From: a bacterium
GTDB lineage: Bacteria > Pseudomonadota > Alphaproteobacteria > Caulobacterales > Hyphomonadaceae
Length of the DNA stretch: 5,103 bases
Assembly (NCBI GenBank): GCA_030824255.1
Contig: JAVBYB010000030.1
Coordinates: 1 to 5,103, forward strand
Reading direction: 5' to 3'
Shown: piece by piece, positions 1 to 5,103 of the stretch
Position numbering within the stretch: the stretch's first letter is position 1
Layout: every line of letters begins with the position of its first letter
Position numbers and translations under genes: made by a program
Notes under the pieces: generated by a model
Told to the model about the DNA's origin: nothing
Databases searched by the model: none
The model's input: the letters and a program-made list of their open reading frames with translations, nothing else

Positions 1-200
1 TCCTTCTCCCATGACGGGAGCAAGCCCCACTCGAGCATGTCGAGTCGCCGCTCGCGCGTTTCGGGATTGAACCGGATGAGCATGAAACGCTGCGACGGCG
101 AGCCGTTGTAGCGCGGTTCGGCGTTCGGCAGCGGGGGGGCACAGCCAAAGTGTGCGGCCACCTCGGCCGGACTGGATACCTGAAGAATACGTCCGCACAT
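1..200 (-). CDS. SRAP-domain (YedK/HMCES family) abasic-site crosslinking protein, N-terminal 66 residues; 3' end beyond window
   Basis: Translating the minus strand from the ATG at 200 gives an open frame to the window edge that starts MCGRILQV. It continues with RYNGSPSQ (about residues 30-37) and WGLLPSW (about 58-64). These match the SRAP hallmarks: an MCGR start, an R-Y-N-x-(A/S)-P-(T/S)-Q block and a WGL(I/L)PSW block. In this family the initiator Met is removed and Cys2 forms a thiazolidine crosslink with abasic sites in single-stranded DNA, shielding them during replication. The conserved Asn (about 32) helps in that chemistry; the catalytic Glu and His normally lie further on and are outside the window. 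The family is usually about 200-250 residues, so roughly a quarter to a third is present. The start is fixed because Cys must follow Met. A modest GGTGA (207-211) lies 6 bases upstream. The gene begins 14 bases after the peptidase stop, so co-transcription is plausible. GC is about 66%, above most of the genes to its right. Confidence 0.93.
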   Translation of the reverse strand, partial: MCGRILQVSSPAEVAAHFGCAPPLPNAEPRYNGSPSQRFMLIRFNPETRERRLDMLEWGLLPSWEK

Positions 201-214
201 GCAAGGTCACCGGT

Positions 215-1366
215 TCAATTCGATTGAAGCCGCTCCAGGATGTGCTGGATCTCTGTGATGCCTCGTTCAAACTCGTCGTTGACGCTGGTCTGAAGCTCGA
301 CATAGGCACGTAGACTGCCGAAAGCGGCCTCATAAGGAATGAATGACACGGCTCCTTGTCGCCTTCTGTCGAGGCTATTTCTGCGCGCTACCAGGAGGCC
401 GGCAAGTTGTTGAGCGTCTACGTCCGGATTGGATTGCTCCGATTCCGTTATCGCCCTTGTGAGTGCCCTTCGCTCAAGACGTACAAACGTCTCCATATTC
501 TTCTGGAGGCGTTGATCGCTCATCACGCGGAGTGCCTCCTCATCGATGGCGCGAAGAGCATTCAGGTAGTCGTTGCGGCGTACCGGCGCTATTTTTGGAC
601 GCGCATCATGAGCCGACGTTAGCATATGCAGCACCCCGTAGAAGGTTTCAGGGCGCTCCAACTCGGCTTCCGGGAAAGCTTCAACCAAAGCGTCTGATAA
701 AGGCAGCAGCGCCTTGGCGTAGTCGAGGGTGATCATGGTCTGCTCATAGGCGGGGGACCCCGTCTGTTTGCCATCAAGCGCCACCAAGTCCTCTGCGTTG
801 CGCGGCGAGGGGCCCGGATAGAACACCTGCCTCGTTATATTTTTGAAGCCCCTCAACCGCCCGATACCTGCAGGAGAAATCTTGTCTGGGCGGAGATTTC
901 TGAAAGCTGCCGGATCGGCATCCTTATAGGCAAGCGCCACCAATGACGAACAGAACACGCCGCGGTCAGTTTCGGGAATCTTCAGCGGCAGTTTCGTTGC
1001 GATCGCTCGAATGCGTGAGTAAGGGCGCCCCACCTGGAGTTGGCAAAACTGCGCGGCCTTGAGTGCGGCGGTCGCATCGGGCCAGCGAAGCACCCGAACG
1101 TTATTCAAGTCGTGAGTGAAGCAGCGCCCCAGCGACAAGTTGAAGACCGCGCCTCCTTCGCCGCCAGCCGCCTCAGCGAAGGTTGGCGGCGACGTGCAAA
1201 TTGCGGCGTGTTCGAAACGGCCGCGCGTGAAAAGGCGGATGAGTTGCGCTTCTTTGTTCTTGCCGCCTTCGTCATAGACCGAGCGTGTCAGCAAAACATC
1301 TCCTGCGCGAAGCAGGTCGAGGTGCGGCAGCCAAACAGTTCCACCATCGTAAGCGGGAGCGGGCAT
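215..1366 (-). CDS. YiiX-like permuted NlpC/P60 (papain-fold) cysteine hydrolase with long helical C-terminal extension
   Basis: The product has 383 residues from the ATG at 1366. The N-terminal 150 residues show the circularly permuted NlpC/P60 order, with His before Cys: RAGDVLLTR (about 20-28), FEHAAI with candidate catalytic His53, FAEAAGG with Glu65 as a likely polar partner, GRPYS (about 113-117), and GVFCSSLVALAY with candidate nucleophile Cys139. Family members hydrolyse amide or thioester bonds in peptidoglycan peptides, proteins or lipids; the substrate here cannot be read from sequence. No signal peptide or membrane segment is visible, so it probably acts in the cytoplasm, unlike the exported E. 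coli YiiX. After about residue 190 comes a charged, helix-rich tail of unknown role with many Arg and Glu (for example LERRALTRAITE and the final EIQHILERLQ). An alternative GTG start at 1372 would add two residues, with an AGG 7 bases upstream. I prefer the ATG, which has GAAGAG 5 bases upstream. The next gene follows after 14 bases; the upstream gene ends 269 bases away. Confidence 0.8.
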   Translation of the reverse strand: MPAPAYDGGTVWLPHLDLLRAGDVLLTRSVYDEGGKNKEAQLIRLFTRGRFEHAAICTSPPTFAEAAGGEGGAVFNLSLGRCFTHDLNNVRVLRWPDATAALKAAQFCQLQVGRPYSRIRAIATKLPLKIPETDRGVFCSSLVALAYKDADPAAFRNLRPDKISPAGIGRLRGFKNITRQVFYPGPSPRNAEDLVALDGKQTGSPAYEQTMITLDYAKALLPLSDALVEAFPEAELERPETFYGVLHMLTSAHDARPKIAPVRRNDYLNALRAIDEEALRVMSDQRLQKNMETFVRLERRALTRAITESEQSNPDVDAQQLAGLLVARRNSLDRRRQGAVSFIPYEAAFGSLRAYVELQTSVNDEFERGITEIQHILERLQSN

Positions 1367-1383
1367 GAGCACTCTTCAACCTG

Positions 1384-1402
1384 CGCACCCATGGTGGGTG
1401 CG
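1384..1402. promoter_or_regulatory. 8-bp-arm palindrome upstream of the peptidase start (operator or 5'-UTR hairpin)
   Basis: The bases CGCACCCA (1384-1391) and TGGGTGCG (1395-1402) are perfect reverse complements around a 3-base centre. The element ends 17 bases before the ATG at 1366 and begins a few bases downstream of a possible -10 hexamer. As DNA it could be an operator over the transcription start. As RNA it would form a GC-rich hairpin at the very 5' end of the leader, next to the AGG of the ribosome-binding region. No U-tract follows, so it is not an intrinsic terminator. The symmetry is seen directly; the function is inference. Confidence 0.4.
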
Positions 1403-1407
1403 GCTGC

Positions 1408-1436
1408 ATCATACGGGTGGTTCTGGTTTGTCGGAA
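1408..1436 (-). promoter_or_regulatory. Possible sigma70-type promoter for the peptidase gene (weak)
   Basis: On the minus strand TATGAT (1413 to 1408) matches the -10 consensus at five of six positions. A poor -35 candidate, TTCCGA (1436 to 1431), lies 17 bases upstream. An alternative -35, CCGACA (1434 to 1429), has a short 15-base spacer. The predicted start would fall around 1400, inside or beside the palindrome at 1384-1402. The -35 match is weak, so this is only a candidate. Confidence 0.25.
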
Positions 1437-1635
1437 GCGACTGCGCGTGAGCATCCGTAGCAGGGAGTATGGCGACCGCGCATTGCGCGCCGGGCTTTAG
1501 GCTTCGCCCCGAGCCCCGTGGGTCTCGGTCCATACGGGTTACAATCCCTGTCGCGAAGGGCGTGATGAAGCAGTCTTCGACCTCCGAGGTGTGTGAGGCC
1601 AGCAAAGCTCGCTGACACCTCAGGATGTGGATTGG
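1437..1635. other. GC-rich intergenic region dense in inverted repeats, no credible gene
   Basis: This stretch between the end of the two-lobed protein gene and the peptidase leader carries several dyads. (a) A 5-bp CGCGC/GCGCG hairpin at 1477-1489. (b) GGGCT (1492-1496) with AGCCC (1512-1516), enclosing GGC/GCC (1500-1502, 1506-1508). (c) A 9-position stem with one mismatch, 1509-1517 with 1520-1528, which shares bases with (b), so the two cannot form together. (d) GAGGTGT (1586-1592) with ACACCTC (1615-1621), enclosing CAGC/GCTG (1600-1603, 1611-1614). The sampled part (1441-1560) is about 67% GC. Short open frames cross it in several phases, but they overlap one another, lack a convincing ribosome-binding site and read as Arg/Pro/Gly-rich or Cys-rich shadow translation. 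It could be a structured RNA, a dispersed intergenic repeat or a remnant of host sequence. I cannot tell which from one copy. Confidence 0.4.
1586..1621. repeat. Interrupted inverted repeat just downstream of the two-lobed protein gene
   Basis: Outer arms GAGGTGT (1586-1592) and ACACCTC (1615-1621) enclose a second pair, CAGC (1600-1603) and GCTG (1611-1614). The outer and inner pairs are separated by a 7-base bulge on one side only. It lies 14 bases past the stop of the upstream gene, where a transcript end would be expected. No T-run follows on the minus strand, so it does not qualify as a standard intrinsic terminator. It could be a 3'-end processing hairpin or part of a larger structured element. 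Confidence 0.4.
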
Positions 1636-2679
1636 CTACTTAGCGGATTTTTCTGGTTTCAAGTAGGTGCTTGGCTCGAATCGGTCAGCAATGACAAATC
1701 GCAGGATTTTGCCCGTCGGAAGCGCGTCGGCCCCTTTGTATGAACTGGGTGTGCGACAAACAACGTCGATGCGGTCGTCTGCAAGAGCTGCGAGACCAAG
1801 TCCCAGAGCATGGGGCTTCGACCCGATCGCAAGACATGTCGTCGTGCTTTCACACGATTTCAGCACGTCCTGAGCGACTGCCAGTACATCGTGCAAACCA
1901 TGCTCGCGAAGGGTCGCTCCTGGTTGCTGTAGAAGCGTATCGACGTAGCGCTTCTCTTTGTCGACCAGAGCTTTCGGCACCCGGCCCATCGGGTCACTGA
2001 CCTTGATCAGCGTTAGTTTCCTAGGTTCAAGGCGTTCGATTGTTGGAATGGCGACGCCAATCTCGGCCCCCAGGCTGACCACGACATCGCGCTTGCTTGG
2101 CGCATAGTTATCCGCTTCGAGAAATGGAACTTGGACAGAGGTCCATTCGCCATCGGAGATCAGGCCGGCAGGATTGGTCGAGAGCGGCGTTGCGCTTGTA
2201 GGCAAGGCTTCATATCGCGCTTCTGCATAAAGGAATGTCATGCTAGCGACGAACTCGCGTTTGAACCCCATGCCCAAAACATAAAGCAGATACTTTTTGG
2301 GGATCGATGACACATCCATGAGGACGCGCATCGGACGCCGCAATTGCGCAAAGCGCTCCTCAAACAGTTTCGCAATCGCACGGAATGACTCTTCGGTCGC
2401 GTTCGATGCTGGAAACTCGATAAGGCGTGTTCTCTTCAGCGCAGACTGGGCGTGCGCAACGAACGCGTCTTTCTTGGCCTTTATGGCTGCATCCGTCGAA
2501 CTGAAGCGTATGATCCCAATCTCGCAATCGAGATCTTTGAGGTGTGGCAACGCAGCCGATGTGCGTTGCTCCCAACTCGCAGTGATAAGAACGAGGTCCC
2601 AATCATCCGCCAGACCTAACCCAGGCTCCAGTTCGTCGGATGTTAGTGATAGAAATCCTATTACCCCCCGTTCAATCAT
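1636..2679 (-). CDS. Two-lobed Rossmann-like alpha/beta protein of unknown function, partner of the upstream ATPase
   Basis: The product has 347 residues; I cannot name the family. Two halves look alike. Lobe 1 has WDLVLITASWEQRT (27-40), then a strand into DVSSIPKKYLLYVLG (122-136), then a strand into YAEARY and LPTS (151-162). Lobe 2 has a strand into IGSKPHALGLGLAAL (285-299), then a strand into RTPSSY and LPTG (309-323). Each half therefore has a strand, an S-x-P-containing turn, an amphipathic helix, a strand, a Y-ending loop and Leu-Pro-Thr. This suggests a nucleotide- or ligand-binding Rossmann-like fold and an internal duplication, but no catalytic motif is recognised. No signal peptide or membrane segment is visible, so it is probably cytoplasmic. 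I chose the ATG at 2679, 45 codons inside the longest frame, because GAGGAG (2687-2692) sits 7 bases upstream and the overlap with the ATPase gene falls to 8 bases. The stop is TAG. Role as sensor or effector of the cassette is inference. Confidence 0.85.
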   Translation of the reverse strand: MIERGVIGFLSLTSDELEPGLGLADDWDLVLITASWEQRTSAALPHLKDLDCEIGIIRFSSTDAAIKAKKDAFVAHAQSALKRTRLIEFPASNATEESFRAIAKLFEERFAQLRRPMRVLMDVSSIPKKYLLYVLGMGFKREFVASMTFLYAEARYEALPTSATPLSTNPAGLISDGEWTSVQVPFLEADNYAPSKRDVVVSLGAEIGVAIPTIERLEPRKLTLIKVSDPMGRVPKALVDKEKRYVDTLLQQPGATLREHGLHDVLAVAQDVLKSCESTTTCLAIGSKPHALGLGLAALADDRIDVVCRTPSSYKGADALPTGKILRFVIADRFEPSTYLKPEKSAK

Positions 2680-4789
2680 CGAGAAGCTCCTCGGGCCAAG
2701 GCAGCTCAAGCGACATGTGATCAGAGATCGGGCTTGAGACCGAGAGCAGTGAGCGCCAAGCCTCTGACTTCGAGGTTCCTGTTCGACGGCATATCTCGGC
2801 AAGCAACGGACCATCTAGCCGTATTGTCTCGTAAGCCCCCCGGTATGAGAATCGAAAGTGCGGAGCGAAGCGCCGGTGCAAGCGATAGCCAGCAGTCTGA
2901 TACTCCTGATCTTTTGCCTTTAGAGTCGTGCTGCCTCGTCTTATCTCCACCGAGCGAAGATATCCTGAAAGCTCCGCCTGCTTCAGTCCTTCCGAAAGCA
3001 CCTGGCGATCGATGGCCTTCGCCTCGCGGAAGAAGAGGTCGCTGCTGGTATCAATCACAAACACTCCTCGTTCGGCCCGGCCGAGGGTCGAGGGATCGCC
3101 AACGTTTGTCTGCAACTCGCTGGTGATTTTCCCGAATACCTCAATGAGACTGACGACGAATTCGGGATGAGACTCCGCGTTGGTGCTAACGCCTGCGAAG
3201 AAACTCTCGCTAGCCTTGTATATCCCTGTGGTCTGGAGACGGGTGGCGATCTTGGAGCCAGAGAGGGCGAACTGCAACGAGGTCTCGGCACCGGATGGGT
3301 CGTCATCACCGTCGCGGCCAACAAAGGCATCGTAGATTTCTGCTAGGATTTCCAGAAAGTCGCGGATTGAACCGTCAGCGAGAGATACGACCCGGTTAAC
3401 CCCGGAGAGCGGAAGGCGCTTGAACCCGAGGGATCCGGCAAGATGGAAGAGCGCCGCAACCATCTTGCGGCGCATCCACGCTTGGAAGCTCCCGCTTTTC
3501 AGTCGATCGACGTATTTGGAAATCCTTTGAAGATCTTCGCGACCAGCCGCGGCAGCGAAAGACTCCTCAAGACCCGTCCAGTGAAGAAGAAGATACGCTT
3601 CATAGAAGGGTAGGCGGTCCGAATCCTCCGGATACTTGTTCTTGTAGGGAAGCTTCCTTGTCCAGAGCTCTTCCCGGAGCTTTTCTGCGGCCTCTTGGAA
3701 CAGACCGCGCTCCGGGCTCGATGATCGCCTGATCATGAGCCCGATCGTGTCATTCACATCCTGCTTGCCCAAGCGGCGTTCAAGGTCAAAGAACTTTGCA
3801 ATCTGTCGGCGGCCGACTTGCGGCCGCTTGTCAACGGGCAGGGAGAAGTAGGTGCGCAGACTTGCCACGGCTTCACACAAATTGCCAAAGTCCGCGCGGC
3901 GCCGCGCATCCAGCGAGATAACCTTTCTATCGGCGTCGGTAAGCGGCTGCTGCGGCATGAAGGTTTCGCCGCTGTCGAGCGCATCTCCGACCGCCGTGAT
4001 GACCCAGGAGATCGGGAAGCGGCTTTTGCGAACCAGCGTATTGATCGACATCAGTTGCTGGCGGTGGAGCACTTCGCAATCGTCGAGACAGAATTTGAAG
4101 CCGGGTCCTTCCTTCGCACCAACAAGTCGCGACACCCCGGATAGTCTCTCGGTGACGAAGAGAAGCAGCTCGATAGGCTCGCGCTTCGGAAGCGACTGGA
4201 TGAGTTCAGCGATCGTGCCCTGGCCAGAAGCTTGGTTCATCGTACGGACTAGAGCCCGAAACAATCGGGAGAGATCTACGAATGTTATCGGTTTGCGATC
4301 TGTGAATTGGAGAAGCGGCGGAAACTCTTCGATCACTTCATTGACGAGACGAAGCTCTTGCGCTGCATCAAGGCTCATCCGTTCGTCTAACCGCAGTTGA
4401 TGAACGGCCAAAAGCGTCTTCTCGAGGCAGATAAGTTCGATTGCGAGCGAAAAGAAGCGGAAATACTCGGTTGCGGGGTTGGGCGCTTGCGGGAAAAGCT
4501 TCCCCCAGTCGAGCATGCCCATGGAGTCAGAGATATGATCTGGAAAGCGAACGTAGATTCCGACGTTTCTGGAATCCACAATCGACCTTTGCAGTCTGAG
4601 CGAGGGGTTTGAAATAAGGTCCTCCCAACAGACGCTCCTTAATAGCGATGTCTTTCCACTGCCGCGGCTGCCATGGACATAGGCGGACTTTTCTCCGGCA
4701 AGGACTTCCGAAGTAGGGGTGAACCAGATGAGTGGGTGACCATCACTGTGATGCTCCCAGCGAGTCGGACGAAATGGATTCACTGTCAT
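2672..4789 (-). CDS. Large P-loop ATPase, ORC/CDC6-like or STAND-like, central gene of the overlapping operon
   Basis: The product has 705 residues. The start is NPFRPTRWEH, then a Walker A, GSRGSGKTSLL (40-50), with Lys46 and Thr47 for the nucleotide phosphates. The Walker B is FKFCLDDCEVL (231-241) with Asp236, Asp237 and Glu239, followed by a strand VITAVGD (263-269) in the place of sensor 1. The fold is that of ORC/CDC6- or STAND-type ATPases, which couple ATP binding or hydrolysis to DNA binding or to ligand-triggered assembly. About 190 residues separate Walker A from Walker B, long for a minimal AAA+ module, so a helical insert is likely. The remaining roughly 430 residues are mostly helical, with no motif I can name; a stretch near 660-682 could be helix-turn-helix-like, but this is weak. 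No transmembrane segment is seen. The ATG at 4789 is within an ATGA overlap with the upstream stop. No good Shine-Dalgarno is visible, so coupling probably drives initiation. Nucleotide binding is well supported; a defence role is inferred from context. Confidence 0.88.
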   Translation of the reverse strand: MTVNPFRPTRWEHHSDGHPLIWFTPTSEVLAGEKSAYVHGSRGSGKTSLLRSVCWEDLISNPSLRLQRSIVDSRNVGIYVRFPDHISDSMGMLDWGKLFPQAPNPATEYFRFFSLAIELICLEKTLLAVHQLRLDERMSLDAAQELRLVNEVIEEFPPLLQFTDRKPITFVDLSRLFRALVRTMNQASGQGTIAELIQSLPKREPIELLLFVTERLSGVSRLVGAKEGPGFKFCLDDCEVLHRQQLMSINTLVRKSRFPISWVITAVGDALDSGETFMPQQPLTDADRKVISLDARRRADFGNLCEAVASLRTYFSLPVDKRPQVGRRQIAKFFDLERRLGKQDVNDTIGLMIRRSSSPERGLFQEAAEKLREELWTRKLPYKNKYPEDSDRLPFYEAYLLLHWTGLEESFAAAAGREDLQRISKYVDRLKSGSFQAWMRRKMVAALFHLAGSLGFKRLPLSGVNRVVSLADGSIRDFLEILAEIYDAFVGRDGDDDPSGAETSLQFALSGSKIATRLQTTGIYKASESFFAGVSTNAESHPEFVVSLIEVFGKITSELQTNVGDPSTLGRAERGVFVIDTSSDLFFREAKAIDRQVLSEGLKQAELSGYLRSVEIRRGSTTLKAKDQEYQTAGYRLHRRFAPHFRFSYRGAYETIRLDGPLLAEICRRTGTSKSEAWRSLLSVSSPISDHMSLELPWPEELLDD
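2687..2692 (-). promoter_or_regulatory. Ribosome-binding site that fixes the start of the two-lobed protein
   Basis: GAGGAG on the minus strand lies 7 bases before the ATG at 2679 and inside the last codons of the ATPase gene. Its strength and spacing make the internal ATG the real start, rather than the frame's first ATG at 2814. It also supports translational coupling across the 8-base overlap. Confidence 0.8.
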
Positions 4790-5103
4790 ATCGCAGCTCG
4801 CACGATCCAGTTACCGCAAGGCAGGTCGTAGTTCTCAATCGTCGCGCTCCCGTCGCAGTTCAGGAGCTCGAGCATTTCGGTAATCTCTTCTTCGTCGCAA
4901 CTCGGATCGATCTTTTTGGCTAGAGTTACTACTTCGGACCAGTAGCATTCGCGCTTTTGCATCAACTGGCCGTAGAACGTCGCGAGCTTCTCGTTGCTCG
5001 ATCGCCTGCGGCCGCCAAGAAGATCGCAGGATATGGCGGGCTGCGTCCGAAGGACGCCGGATTTGTCAAATCGATAGGGCGTGACACGAGCGCAGAGCGG
5101 TGT
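4786..5103 (-). CDS. Unrecognised protein, C-terminal 105 residues (gene X); 5' end beyond window
   Basis: Reading the minus strand from the right edge gives 105 uninterrupted codons and a TGA at 4786-4788. The stop overlaps the ATPase start as ATGA, and the open frame ends exactly there, which argues strongly that it is a real coding end. I do not recognise the family. The visible part has six Cys in 105 residues (positions 4, 26, 53, 69, 83, 96) without CxxC spacing, so a classical zinc knuckle is not evident. A helical centre with FYGQLMQKRECYWSEVV (43-59) is followed by an acidic helix EEEITEMLELL (71-81) and a probable strand-turn-strand ending GNWIVRAAI. That tail could be a winged-helix-like domain, but this is a guess. 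As first visible gene of the coupled operon it is likely to act with the ATPase, perhaps as an effector or DNA-binding subunit. Confidence 0.75.
   Translation of the reverse strand, partial: TPLCARVTPYRFDKSGVLRTQPAISCDLLGGRRRSSNEKLATFYGQLMQKRECYWSEVVTLAKKIDPSCDEEEITEMLELLNCDGSATIENYDLPCGNWIVRAAI

Noticed and set aside
133..139. Run of seven G (C on the coding strand) in the SRAP gene as a phase-variable tract
   Set aside because: Seven bases in GC-rich DNA is short for slippage-based switching and the reading frame is intact through conserved SRAP motifs.
1288..1618. Small minus-strand open frames of 105 and 69 residues crossing the intergenic region
   Set aside because: They overlap each other in different frames, the longer one runs into the hydrolase gene, and no good ribosome-binding site or domain is visible.
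1586..1621. Intrinsic terminator for the ATPase operon
   Set aside because: The hairpin has a large one-sided bulge and no following T-run on the minus strand, so the standard criteria are not met.
2297..2737. Plus-strand 146-residue open frame antisense to the two-lobed protein
   Set aside because: It is antisense to a supported gene, with no recognisable domain and shadow-like composition.
2680..2814. Upstream extension of the two-lobed protein from an ATG at 2814
   Set aside because: It would overlap the ATPase gene by 143 bases and its translation is Arg/Ser/Cys-rich shadow sequence. A GAGGAG site with 7-base spacing marks the ATG at 2679 instead.
3852..4400. Plus-strand 182-residue open frame inside the ATPase gene
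   Set aside because: It is antisense to a well-supported coding gene and its Arg/Ser-rich translation is typical of a shadow frame.

Overview
The window looks like a junction between host-like DNA and a less GC-rich accessory block in a high-GC proteobacterium. My best guess is an alphaproteobacterium, possibly rhizobial. That guess rests on composition and codon style and is weak. By hand counts of sample 60-base lines, the first 180 bases are about 66% GC and part of the intergenic stretch (1441-1560) about 67%. Sampled lines of the long genes range from about 48 to 68% and mostly lie near 53-57%.

All genes are on the minus strand, so they read from the right edge towards the left. At the right edge is the C-terminal end of an unrecognised protein (gene X, 4786-5103, open at the edge). 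Its TGA overlaps by 4 bases the ATG of a 705-residue P-loop ATPase of ORC/CDC6-like or STAND-like type (2672-4789). The ATPase stop overlaps by 8 bases the start of a 347-residue alpha/beta protein (1636-2679) that has two similar Rossmann-like halves. The three genes are translationally coupled and must be one operon. A single-copy ATPase tightly coupled to small unknown partners is typical of prokaryotic conflict or phage-defence cassettes, and this is the best candidate here for an undescribed system. That role is inferred from architecture only.

A 263-base gap (1373-1635) follows. It is GC-rich, dense in inverted repeats and has no credible coding. It ends in a possible promoter and an 8-bp-arm palindrome just upstream of the next gene. 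That gene (215-1366) encodes a cytoplasmic permuted NlpC/P60 (YiiX-like) cysteine hydrolase with a helical C-terminal extension of roughly 200 residues. Fourteen bases further on, the start of an SRAP/YedK (HMCES-family) abasic-site DNA-protein crosslinking protein (1-200) runs off the left edge. The peptidase and SRAP genes are close enough to share a transcript.

No tRNA, rRNA, CRISPR array, insertion sequence, integrase or attachment site was seen.
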